From positions 1-25,130 of the forward strand of contig CAZMQI010000029.1 in assembly GCA_964568585.1 (NCBI GenBank): a DNA stretch of 25,130 nucleotides. The letters are read 5' to 3'. The notes under the pieces are model-generated. The model searched no databases and was not told the DNA's origin. It saw only the letters and a program-made list of their open reading frames with translations. Origin of the DNA: RGZA01 sp964568585. Its GTDB lineage: Bacteria; Pseudomonadota; Alphaproteobacteria; UBA9219; RGZA01. This document shows positions 16,205 to 23,235 of the stretch, piece by piece; within the stretch, counting starts at the first letter, position 1; each line of letters starts with the position of its first letter. Both the position numbers and the translations under genes were made by a program.

Positions 16205-18984
16205 GTGGGCAGCTTATCCTCAGCTGCGTGATTAGCGTTAGGTTTTTTTTTCAAAAGCGAATACAGCTGATGGATGCCCTTGCGTACATCTTGCGCGGAA
16301 TATGGCTTTTCAATTACCTCAAGCGCGTATTGGCTGAGGAAATCCCGTACCGGAATGCTCAAAGTATCGCCTGTGACAAACATGATGCGCGAGAGATATT
16401 CCGGTTTATACGCTTCTAAGGCGCGGTAAAGGCCAGGACCATCCAGCACAGGCATGCGTAAATCACTGATAATCATATCTACTTCTTCACGGTTCAAAAG
16501 GTCGAGCGCTTTCTGGCCATTATCGACCAGAATAAGCTCATGACCGCTTTCTTGCAAAATATCGGAAAGGGTTTGGCCCAGTTCGACTTCATCATCAACA
16601 ATCAGGATTTTTTGCGGCGGAACCTTATAATTCTCCGCTTTCGCTTCGATTTCTTCTTCCAGCACTTCTGCTACTTTACTGATTGGCAAAGAGAACATAA
16701 AGCGCGCACCCGTTTGGAACTCACCTTCAGTTGGTGTATCTTGAACGTTCTCAACCCAGATGCGGCCACCATGGCTTTCAACGATATTGTGGCAAAGTGA
16801 TAGACCAACGCCAGTACCGGAGCCCGCTGGTTTGGTGGTAAAGAATGGTTCGAAGATACGGTGGATGATATCGGATGGGATACCTGTGCCATTATCGGTT
16901 ACGGCAACATATACCATGCCATCCTGGTGGTTGGCATCGCCTGTCCAGCTATCAATGGTGATACTGCGTTTGCCCTCTTTTTCTTGTAACACCTGCTTGG
17001 CGTTCATCACCAAATTGGTAATCACCTGCGTCATTTGATCGCCATCGGCCAATGCCTTTGGTAATTCCGGATCTAGATTGCGGATGAGTTCGATGTTATC
17101 GGTACGCAATTGGAACGCCAGAAGTTCAATAGCGTTTTCAATCACCTCATTAATGGAAACAGCGACGCGTTCAGGTGGCTTGCGACGCGCCAATGCAAGG
17201 AAGCTCTTGATAATACGGGCGCAGCGTTCGCCTGCTTTGTGGATTTTTTCTGCGCGGCCAATGGTTTTTTCATCCTTCGTGCTTTCGCTTAACAGGACGG
17301 CCTGACCCACAATCACCGACAAAGGATTATTTAATTCATGCGCTACACCAGCCAGCAAACCACCAAGCGCGGCAAGCTTTTCAGATTGTTGTAGTGCGGA
17401 TTCTTGGTCTTTGATTTTGGTTTCGGCCAGTTTGCGTTCGGTAATATCGTTAATACCAATGACGGCGCAGGGACGGCGTTCATAATGAATGGAACGCGCA
17501 GACACTGCCGCATAAAAGGTCGAGTGGTCGGAGCGTTGCAGCAAGCATTCGCGCAAATCCACACCGCCCGTTTTTTGCACGTCGCTCATCAATTCGCGGC
17601 GTGCATCGGTATCGGTAAAGAAGTTATCGAGCGAATAGCCGATGAGATTTTCCATCTCCATGCCTAATGTATTCACGCTGCCTTGGCTGGCATAGACGAT
17701 TTCGCCTTCATTAAGTGTGGCGATAAGCACGGGAACAGGATGTGCTTCGGCAATGCTGCGGAAGCGGATTTCACTAGCTTTCAAGCGTGATTCAGCACGC
17801 TTCTTTTCCGTAATATCGCCAACCGAACCCACAAGGCGCAAAACTTTTCCGAGGCTGGAGCGCACCGCAACGCCCGTGGTTGAAACCCATACCACTTGTT
17901 TAACGCTGTTGCGGTCTTTACGCAGGATACGGTAATCCAGCGTGAGTGCAGTTTCTTTCTTTGCGCGCATGAACGCGAAGAATTTCTTGCGTACCATTTC
18001 GCGGTCATCCGGATGGATGATGCGGAACCATAATCTCAGGATTTGTTTCTGATTAGTCAGCGCAGCGCCAAAGATACGGCGCAAGCGATCGGAGAAATAG
18101 GCTTGTCTGGTCGTTAAATCCCAATCGTACAACCCTTCGTTCGAGCCAAGAGCCGCCATGCGGAAACGTTCGTTACTGGTAGCAAGTTCGCGTTCTTTAA
18201 GTTCCTGGCGTTTGGCAAATTGGCTTGCAATCACCACCGCGAACAACATCGCACATAGCGCATAGGATAATGCATTCAAATCGCTGGCGATGCGCGAAAT
18301 GCCAAAGGCCGACCATTCGATTGGAAGCGTGCTAAGGGTTCCCACGCACACCACGGCAAATGCCATGACGTGTGCCAAGCTGCCGCTGATACGTAGTAGC
18401 CAGGCAAACAGCCCTGCCAGTATATATATGAAGATGACGCCTACGCCGACAAAAGGTAGCCATTGGCTTACGAAGTTGATGTCGATGAGGGCCACTGCAA
18501 ACAGACCCATCAATCCAGCAATCACCACGTATAAGAGGTAACGGATGTGTGGCTGCAATACATCCAGTTCCAGATACACAATCGTGAACAGGGCACTAAA
18601 CACATAAAACAAAATCAACGAGGTGTGCTTGATGATGATAACCGCTAGCACGTCATTGCTGATACGATCCATGTAACCGCTGGCTGCGGCCAGATGCAAC
18701 ATGAGGCACAGCACCATCAGCATCAGATAAATCTGGCTTCGGTCACGAATTGCGAGCCATGTAGAAAAAAGATAGATGAACGACGCAGTGATGATGCCAA
18801 GGAATGTTCCGGCAGTCAGCGATGGATCCACGCCGATCCATTTTGCAAGTGATAGAGGTGGCGTTCCTACGCCTTGTGCAAAGGCCGGCGTTGCAAAACA
18901 AATCAGCACTACGCACACCGTGATGGCTGCACTGACTATTGCTTTGGCATACGGTGATGTTTTTTGTGAAACAGAAATTGACAC
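16201..18984 (-). CDS. Hybrid histidine kinase with seven-helix membrane sensor, two PAS domains and receiver
   Basis: This inner-membrane sensor kinase has 927 residues. A signal peptide or first helix (about 12-37, ending PAFAQ) precedes about seven membrane helices (55-255) that look like a 7TMR-DISM module. Then come PAS 1 (about 273-395, YDWDLTTRQAYFSDRLRRIF), PAS 2 (about 402-520), and a HisKA domain with phosphoacceptor His549 in GVAHELNNPL. The ATPase domain has an N box (ITNLVMNAK, Asn657/Asn661), a G1 box (DNGTGIP, 697-703), FEPFFTTKP and GSGTGVGLSL. A C-terminal receiver has Asp841 in ISDLRMPVLDG and Lys893 in EKPYS. The DISM extracellular domain is not present, only a short segment of about 18 residues after the signal region. 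The start is GTG at 18984; the next Met is at residue 89, inside the helices. The signal is unknown. The EAL response regulator is the likely target. Confidence 0.95.
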   Translation of the reverse strand: MSISVSQKTSPYAKAIVSAAITVCVVLICFATPAFAQGVGTPPLSLAKWIGVDPSLTAGTFLGIITASFIYLFSTWLAIRDRSQIYLMLMVLCLMLHLAAASGYMDRISNDVLAVIIIKHTSLILFYVFSALFTIVYLELDVLQPHIRYLLYVVIAGLMGLFAVALIDINFVSQWLPFVGVGVIFIYILAGLFAWLLRISGSLAHVMAFAVVCVGTLSTLPIEWSAFGISRIASDLNALSYALCAMLFAVVIASQFAKRQELKERELATSNERFRMAALGSNEGLYDWDLTTRQAYFSDRLRRIFGAALTNQKQILRLWFRIIHPDDREMVRKKFFAFMRAKKETALTLDYRILRKDRNSVKQVVWVSTTGVAVRSSLGKVLRLVGSVGDITEKKRAESRLKASEIRFRSIAEAHPVPVLIATLNEGEIVYASQGSVNTLGMEMENLIGYSLDNFFTDTDARRELMSDVQKTGGVDLRECLLQRSDHSTFYAAVSARSIHYERRPCAVIGINDITERKLAETKIKDQESALQQSEKLAALGGLLAGVAHELNNPLSVIVGQAVLLSESTKDEKTIGRAEKIHKAGERCARIIKSFLALARRKPPERVAVSINEVIENAIELLAFQLRTDNIELIRNLDPELPKALADGDQMTQVITNLVMNAKQVLQEKEGKRSITIDSWTGDANHQDGMVYVAVTDNGTGIPSDIIHRIFEPFFTTKPAGSGTGVGLSLCHNIVESHGGRIWVENVQDTPTEGEFQTGARFMFSLPISKVAEVLEEEIEAKAENYKVPPQKILIVDDEVELGQTLSDILQESGHELILVDNGQKALDLLNREEVDMIISDLRMPVLDGPGLYRALEAYKPEYLSRIMFVTGDTLSIPVRDFLSQYALEVIEKPYSAQDVRKGIHQLYSLLKKKPNANHAAEDKLPT

Positions 18985-18993
18985 GTGGATAAC

Positions 18994-19036
18994 TGATAAA
19001 TAACAGGGACGCTGTTGAATAAGCCATTATTTATCA
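18994..19036 (-). promoter_or_regulatory. Nested inverted repeat in the leader of the histidine kinase gene
   Basis: TGATAAATAA (18994-19003) and TTATTTATCA (19027-19036) are perfect 10-base reverse complements. Inside, AACAG (19002-19006) and CTGTT (19012-19016) form a second perfect hairpin with a 5-base loop, sharing two bases with the outer arm. The structure ends 9 bases before the GTG start of the kinase. It could be an operator for a dimeric regulator or an RNA hairpin that limits initiation. Confidence 0.5.
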
Positions 19037-19146
19037 CTGTAAAAACCTAAGAACCCTTTACTGAAACGACGCAAAATATGGCAAAAATCCGTTATACATG
19101 AGGAATGATAGGCTTTGGTTTCTTGCCTGTGTCTTTTGCGAGGAGT

Positions 19147-19179
19147 TTTATCAGCAGTTTATAAATCATGCTTGATAAA
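19147..19179. promoter_or_regulatory. Second TGATAAA inverted pair between kinase and pirin genes
   Basis: TTTATCA (19147-19153) and TGATAAA (19173-19179) are reverse complements 19 bases apart, 50 to 80 bases before the pirin start. The same seven bases form the core of the repeat at 18994-19036, so this divergent spacer holds four copies, two in each direction. A shared regulator site is possible; no known consensus (FNR, for example) is matched. Confidence 0.3.
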
Positions 19180-19195
19180 GCGTTAATAAAAGCTA

Positions 19196-19221
19196 CTTCA
19201 CTAGATGAACCAGTGAAGGAG
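19196..19221 (+). promoter_or_regulatory. Ribosome binding site of the pirin gene, partly inside a hairpin
   Basis: AAGGAG (19216-19221) is a strong ribosome binding site 8 bases before ATG 19230, and this favours that start over the TTG at 19227. CTTCACT (19196-19202) and AGTGAAG (19212-19218) are perfect reverse complements with a 9-base loop, so the first half of the site lies in a stem. The geometry (7-base arms, 9-base loop) is the same as at 4880-4902. Confidence 0.55.
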
Positions 19222-19229
19222 AAAAATTG

Positions 19230-20039
19230 ATGAACCTGACCAAGACTGCCGCTCAAACATCAGAGCAAACTGCACCCAAAAAATTGATTATCACCAAGCG
19301 CGCATCAAAAGAACGCGGCTATACGAATATAGATTGGCTCAAAAGCTATCACAGTTTTTCCTTCGGCGAATATCATGACAGTACCCATATGGGCTTTGGC
19401 AATCTACGCGTCATCAATGATGATGTAATTGCTCCATCGCAAGGCTTTGGTACGCATGGTCATCGTGATATGGAAATCATCACCATCGTGCTGACAGGGG
19501 CGCTTGCACACAAAGACAGTATCGGCAATGGTACCAGCATCTTGCCATATGATGTACAACGCATGAGTGCGGGCACGGGCATTGAACATAGTGAATTCAA
19601 CGCATCTGATGTTGAAGGCACGCGCCTATTGCAGATATGGGTATTTCCCGAAGCACGTGGCCTTAAACCATCCTATGAGCAAACCAAAATCGCAGCAGAA
19701 GATATGCATAACAAGCTGTGTTTGATTGCTGCGCGCAATGATGGGGAGAAGCGTGGTGTCATCACCATCCACCAGAATCTCGATCTTTACAGAACGCAGA
19801 TTGATGCAAATAAAGTGGTGTCGTTTGATGTGAAGCCGGGACGAAAAGTGTGGATCCAGATAGCAACTGGCACGCTGACGATTGAAGGTCATGAATTGCG
19901 TGAAGGCGATGCCTTGGCCATCCTTTACCCACCTGTTTCCCAGTCTGTTTCAGGGGGTCAGGAAGAATTTGGCTCTGTTGCAATAAATCTACAGGCTAAG
20001 TCGGCTTCTGACGTATTAATTTTCGACCAGCAAGCATAG
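19230..20039 (+). CDS. Pirin family protein
   Basis: Pirins are double-cupin proteins. Some bacterial members (YhhW type) open quercetin with dioxygen, while others act as regulators. The 269-residue sequence shows the conserved N-terminal YHSFSFGEYHD and HMGFGNLRVINDD. The metal-site set is His76 and His78 in FGTHGHRDMEIIT, and His120 and Glu122 in GTGIEHSEFN. LQIWVFP (134-140) is also typical of the family. The C-terminal cupin is less conserved, as is usual. ATG 19230 has a strong AAGGAG site. It is divergent from the histidine kinase gene across 245 bases with several inverted repeats, and a 14-pair stem-loop follows the stop. The metal and substrate cannot be told from the sequence. Confidence 0.92.
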   Translation: MNLTKTAAQTSEQTAPKKLIITKRASKERGYTNIDWLKSYHSFSFGEYHDSTHMGFGNLRVINDDVIAPSQGFGTHGHRDMEIITIVLTGALAHKDSIGNGTSILPYDVQRMSAGTGIEHSEFNASDVEGTRLLQIWVFPEARGLKPSYEQTKIAAEDMHNKLCLIAARNDGEKRGVITIHQNLDLYRTQIDANKVVSFDVKPGRKVWIQIATGTLTIEGHELREGDALAILYPPVSQSVSGGQEEFGSVAINLQAKSASDVLIFDQQA

Positions 20040-20055
20040 ATTCAACTTTTTACTT

Positions 20056-20088
20056 AAGTAGTTACCTTAACTACTAAGGTAATTACTT
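20056..20088 (+). terminator. Long AU-rich stem-loop after the pirin gene
   Basis: Bases 20056-20069 pair with 20075-20088 over 14 positions (13 Watson-Crick and one G-U) around a 5-base loop. It starts 17 bases after the pirin stop. The stem is AU-rich and is not followed by a run of T, so it may be a weak terminator, an mRNA-end hairpin, or an operator for the following genes. Confidence 0.45.
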
Positions 20089-20089
20089 T

Positions 20090-20353
20090 GATATTTACCA
20101 AATATTATGAATAAAGACTTTTATTTGCAAGTATAGATTTTAGTATTATTAGTATTCACTACTTATTAACCATGAATTTTACTTAAAGATTACCCATTTA
20201 TTACTGTAAAATGTACATTTTTCTTCGTTTTCAAAATACAATCATCTAATACTTTCAAAAAAACCGTGTTATGGTGATTTCTTATCAGGGGATATCGAGG
20301 ATAACTCGAAATTGGAAAAACCAGACCCTGTACGACGGAGGAGAGAAAGTACT
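20090..20353 (+). other. AT-rich leader before the orphan gene pair
   Basis: There is no gene here. Bases 20101-20160 contain only 11 G/C of 60. The composition changes at about 20280. Many AT-rich hexamers could serve as -10 elements, so I do not choose a promoter. A small hairpin, TCGAG / CTCGA with loop GATAA, lies at 20295-20309. The ribosome binding site GGAGGAG (20337-20343) stands 10 bases before ATG 20354. Together with the preceding stem-loop this makes a gene-free stretch of just over 300 bases. Confidence 0.6.
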
Positions 20354-20761
20354 ATGAACGACGACACCCTATTACAGACACTCAAAAACGGCTTGATGAT
20401 CGCTGGCCATGAAATGGGCCCTGTGGGCGACCATTGGCCCGCCATCCACGCCATCAGCAAGGGTATGGAAAAAGAATTCGTCCAAAAGCAGACCGATGAG
20501 GCGGTGCTTGGTGAACTAGAATTCCATTTTGCAGACATTCTTCACAGACTGGAAGAAAAAGCAAAGCAAGCGAGCCCAGAAGGTCGCAAGATTATTTTGG
20601 AATTCGTCAAAGAAAAATGGGAAGAATATTATGCCATCTTCGAACCGGTTGATGCGAAAAGCTCACCGAAATCAGAAGACTTGATTATCGAAGGCGTGAA
20701 TGAATATGCCAGCGTTGGTGCTGCATTCCACATCATCAATAGTCTTGGAGCACGCTCATGA
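20354..20761 (+). CDS. Acidic hypothetical protein, 135 aa, first of an overlapping pair
   Basis: I do not recognise this protein. ATG 20354 is chosen because GGAGGAG lies 10 bases upstream; a TTG at 20312 would place that site inside the gene. The protein is soluble, mostly helical by eye and acidic (about 24 Asp/Glu against 14 Lys/Arg). Visible segments are GHEMGPVGDHWPAIHAI (18-34), an amphipathic LGELEFHFADILHRLEEKAK region, and FVKEKWEEYYAIFEP with clustered aromatics. There is no signal peptide, no membrane helix and no Cys. The stop overlaps the start of the next gene (ATGA), so the two proteins are probably made together and may interact. The pair has its own AT-rich leader and terminator, so it forms a separate transcription unit. 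Confidence 0.75.
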   Translation: MNDDTLLQTLKNGLMIAGHEMGPVGDHWPAIHAISKGMEKEFVQKQTDEAVLGELEFHFADILHRLEEKAKQASPEGRKIILEFVKEKWEEYYAIFEPVDAKSSPKSEDLIIEGVNEYASVGAAFHIINSLGARS

Positions 20762-21108
20762 GTATTTTAAATGGCAATCGCTGGGTACATGAAGCACGCG
20801 AACGCGGTGCTCAAGTTCATCTGGCACAAGAACGAATTAACATGCAGCTATTAGAGCAGCGATTACGTTCTGCGCCAGCTGCGGACAGAGCATTGGTGCG
20901 TCCCGAAGTTGTGGATAGCCGTTCGATTTCAACAGCGAGCGTGAACAATGCTCGTCTCACAGCGGCACCAACAGTTGCGGCTCAAAGACCACCAGTGGAT
21001 ACAAAGCTTGCTGCAGTTACAGCGCCTGTTGCAGAACCAGTGAGCGTTCGCCCTGCTGACCGTGTGGCTACGCGCCCAGCAAGCAAGCTGGATAATCCAT
21101 CAGCTTAA
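20758..21108 (+). CDS. Basic, largely disordered hypothetical protein, 116 aa
   Basis: I do not recognise this protein. The N-terminal 38 or so residues look helical (NRWVHEARERGAQVHLAQER). The remaining 75 are rich in Ala, Val, Pro, Arg, Thr and Ser and look disordered, with recurring short units such as VRPEVVDSR, VSVRPADRVATRP and RPPVD. It is basic (about 16 Lys/Arg against 11 Asp/Glu), opposite to its partner gene, which suggests an acidic/basic complex; this is inference. Start ATG 20758 overlaps the previous stop by 4 bases, giving translational coupling. A strong two-way terminator lies 20 bases after the stop. Confidence 0.7.
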   Translation: MSILNGNRWVHEARERGAQVHLAQERINMQLLEQRLRSAPAADRALVRPEVVDSRSISTASVNNARLTAAPTVAAQRPPVDTKLAAVTAPVAEPVSVRPADRVATRPASKLDNPSA

Positions 21109-21127
21109 GCGTTAGAAATTGAGACAT

Positions 21128-21158
21128 AAAAGGGGCCTTTTACCGGGCCTCTTTTTTT
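21128..21158. terminator. Bidirectional intrinsic terminator
   Basis: AAAAGGGGCC (21128-21137) pairs with GGCCTCTTTT (21146-21155) over 10 positions including one G-U, around an 8-base loop, followed on + by a run of seven T (21152-21158). On the - strand the arm ends in a run of T from the AAAA at 21128-21131, so it can also stop ubiG transcripts, whose stop codon (21157-21159) overlaps it. It separates two convergent units. Confidence 0.85.
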
Positions 21159-21888
21159 ATGTGCGTGATGTACAGCGTGATGCGGTGATGAGGTAATTCA
21201 CATCAACATCACTTTCGTTGATGGCGAAGGTACCCGAAAGCGGGTTATAGCAAAGCCCGACAATATCATTCGTCGTCATGCCTGCATCGGATAACCAGCC
21301 AGAGAGTTCGGATGGTTTGACGAATTGCCGCCAATCATGCGTGCCACGTGGCAGCCAGCGCATGATATATTCCGCGCCAACAATGCCCAGCAAAAATCCC
21401 TTCGGACTGCGGTTGAGTGTTGAGAAAATGATTAAGCCATTTTTGTTCAAAAGCTTTGCGGCTTGCTTCACGAAATGCGCTTGTTCGTCCACATGTTCGA
21501 TAATTTCCAATGCCATGACGACATCGAATGTTTCTTTTGATGCGACCAACGCATCGACATCGCTGGCGCGGTAGGTGGCATTTACTTTGCTTTGTTCGGC
21601 GTGAAGCTTGGCGGCTTCGATTAATTTTTCGCTCGCATCTATGCCCGTTACATCTGCGCCCCATTGCGCGAGGGGCTCGCTGACCAAGCCTGCGGCACAA
21701 CCAATGTCGATGATTTTTAAATCTTTGTGCTGTTTAAAATGCGCGGAAATTTTACTTTTAATATAATCAAGGCGTACCGGATTAAGTTTGTGCAGAGGTG
21801 CCATGGGCCCAGCGGGGTTCCACCACTGCTCAGCCAATGCTGAAAAACGGCTGATTTCCTCAGCATTAACGGTTTTTCTTTTAGCCAT
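21157..21888 (-). CDS. ubiG: Ubiquinone biosynthesis O-methyltransferase UbiG
   Basis: UbiG carries out both O-methylations in ubiquinone synthesis with S-adenosylmethionine, at the membrane surface. The 243-residue length is normal. Typical segments are ISRFSALAEQWWNPAGPM (12-29) with PLHKLNPVRLDYI directly after, EIIEHVDEQ (about 128-136), FSTLNRSPKGFLLGIVGAEY, and RGTHDWRQFVKPSEL. The SAM-binding loop reads DIGCAAGLVSEPLA, where most relatives have GCGGG; the two middle glycines are alanines. The rest of the fold is intact, so it is probably active. The gene is divergent from lysC (93 bases between the starts) and convergent with the orphan pair, with its stop inside the shared terminator. 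Confidence 0.94.
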   Translation of the reverse strand: MAKRKTVNAEEISRFSALAEQWWNPAGPMAPLHKLNPVRLDYIKSKISAHFKQHKDLKIIDIGCAAGLVSEPLAQWGADVTGIDASEKLIEAAKLHAEQSKVNATYRASDVDALVASKETFDVVMALEIIEHVDEQAHFVKQAAKLLNKNGLIIFSTLNRSPKGFLLGIVGAEYIMRWLPRGTHDWRQFVKPSELSGWLSDAGMTTNDIVGLCYNPLSGTFAINESDVDVNYLITASRCTSRT

Positions 21889-21967
21889 AACGTTAAAGAC
21901 CCCATATTAAGGTACTTGCGTATTCTTATGCTGAAAGATAGGTTCTGCGCTTCTTAAAAACAATCCA

Positions 21968-21973
21968 TATAAT
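21968..21973 (+). promoter_or_regulatory. Candidate -10 element giving a near-leaderless lysC transcript
   Basis: A perfect TATAAT lies at 21968-21973, only 8 bases before the lysC ATG (21982). If it is the -10 box, transcription would start at about 21979-21981, almost on the start codon. No clear -35 and no ribosome binding site are seen. This is a suggestion from position and sequence only. Confidence 0.3.
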
Positions 21974-21981
21974 GACACATC

Positions 21982-23235
21982 ATGGCGACGCTTGTTTTAA
22001 AATTTGGTGGTACCTCCGTTGCAAATCCTGAGCGCATTCAAAATGCTGCGAAAAAGGTGAAGGCGGAGCTTGATTTAGGTCACAAGGTTGTTGTGGTCGT
22101 TTCCGCGATGTCGGGTGTGACTAACCAACTGGTTGAATATGTTCGCACCATTACCCCATCCTATGATCCATCGGAATATGACGTGGTTGTTGCATCGGGC
22201 GAACAGGTGACCAGCGGTCTTATGGCGCTGGCATTGCAACAGCTGGATGTGAAGGCGCGTTCCTACCAAGGTTGGCAATTACCGTTCTATTCCAGCGACA
22301 AGCATGAGAAAGCGCGCATCGATGAAATTGGCGTGGAGCTGATGCAGGATTGTTTCAAACAAAACATCACCCCCGTCATTCCAGGTTTCCAAGGCGTGAC
22401 ACGCCCATCCAAAAACGGTGGCGGCAATCGTATCACGACGCTTGGCCGTGGTGGTTCCGATACATCGGCGGTGGCGCTTGCCGCTGCATTGAAAGCCGAC
22501 CGCTGCGATATTTATACGGATGTGAATGGCATTTACACGAGCGACCCGCGCGTGGTGCAAAAAGCAAAGAAGATTAGCCGTATTGCATATGAAGAAATGC
22601 TGGAACTGGCTTCATTAGGTTCCAAAGTTCTGCAGACGCGTTCGGTTGAACTTGCCATGAATTATAAAGTACCCGTTCAGGTACTTTCGACATTTGAAAC
22701 AACCGTGGGTAGCGATTTACCCGGAACTTTTTTAACTGATGAGGACGCCATGATGGAAAAACAAATGGTCACTGGGCTGGCACATAGCCGTGACGAAGCA
22801 CGCATTACCCTGACCAATGTTGAAGACAAGCCAGGTATGCTCGCCCGCATTTTTGGACCTATGGCGGAGGCAAACATCAACGTCGATATGATCGTGCAAG
22901 CCGCATCCGATGACGGGAAAACCGTTGACGTGACCTTCACCGTGCCACGCGCTGATTTGTTGCGTGCAACCGAAGCGTTGACCACCAACAAAGAAACCAT
23001 CGCGTACAAAGAACTGCAAACCAACAAGGATGTCGTGAAGATTTCTGTTGTCGGTGTTGGCATGCGTTCCTATGCCGGTGTTGGCCAGATGATGTTCAAA
23101 GCTTTGGCCGATAAGGGCATCAACATTCAGGTGGTATCTACTTCCGAAATCAAGATTTCGGTGTTGATTGAGGAAGCATATACCGAACTTGCTTTACGCA
23201 CGCTGCACACCACCTATCAACTTGATGCGGCGTAA
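21982..23235 (+). CDS. lysC: Aspartate kinase
   Basis: Aspartokinase phosphorylates aspartate, the entry step to lysine, threonine, methionine and diaminopimelate. The 417-residue monofunctional form is present. The kinase domain opens with MATLVLKFGGTSVANPERI and carries VVVSAMSGVTNQL, VASGEQV, GRGGSDTSAVALAAAL (about 153-168), DIYTDVNGIYTSDPRVV, and MLELASLGSKVLQTRSVELA. The C-terminal regulatory part from about residue 257 has two ACT domains (about 267-335 and 345-415), which bind the feedback inhibitor. There is no ribosome binding site before the ATG. A second in-frame start at residues 257-258 does have one and may give a separate regulatory subunit. The stop shares one base with the start of the following gene. 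Confidence 0.97.
   Translation: MATLVLKFGGTSVANPERIQNAAKKVKAELDLGHKVVVVVSAMSGVTNQLVEYVRTITPSYDPSEYDVVVASGEQVTSGLMALALQQLDVKARSYQGWQLPFYSSDKHEKARIDEIGVELMQDCFKQNITPVIPGFQGVTRPSKNGGGNRITTLGRGGSDTSAVALAAALKADRCDIYTDVNGIYTSDPRVVQKAKKISRIAYEEMLELASLGSKVLQTRSVELAMNYKVPVQVLSTFETTVGSDLPGTFLTDEDAMMEKQMVTGLAHSRDEARITLTNVEDKPGMLARIFGPMAEANINVDMIVQAASDDGKTVDVTFTVPRADLLRATEALTTNKETIAYKELQTNKDVVKISVVGVGMRSYAGVGQMMFKALADKGINIQVVSTSEIKISVLIEEAYTELALRTLHTTYQLDAA
22750..23235 (+). other. Possible internal translation start of a lysC beta subunit
   Basis: Within lysC two adjacent in-frame ATG codons (22750 and 22753, residues 257-258) are preceded by GAGGA (22741-22745), 4 and 7 bases away. The product of 160-161 residues would be exactly the ACT regulatory part. 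Alpha2-beta2 aspartokinases of Bacillus and Corynebacterium make their small subunit from such an internal in-frame start at the same place. This is seen in sequence; use of the start is inferred. Confidence 0.45.

Noticed and set aside
18984..18992. DnaA-box-like TTATCCACG on the - strand
   Set aside because: It is a single copy with one mismatch, overlapping a start codon, with no cluster or origin genes nearby.
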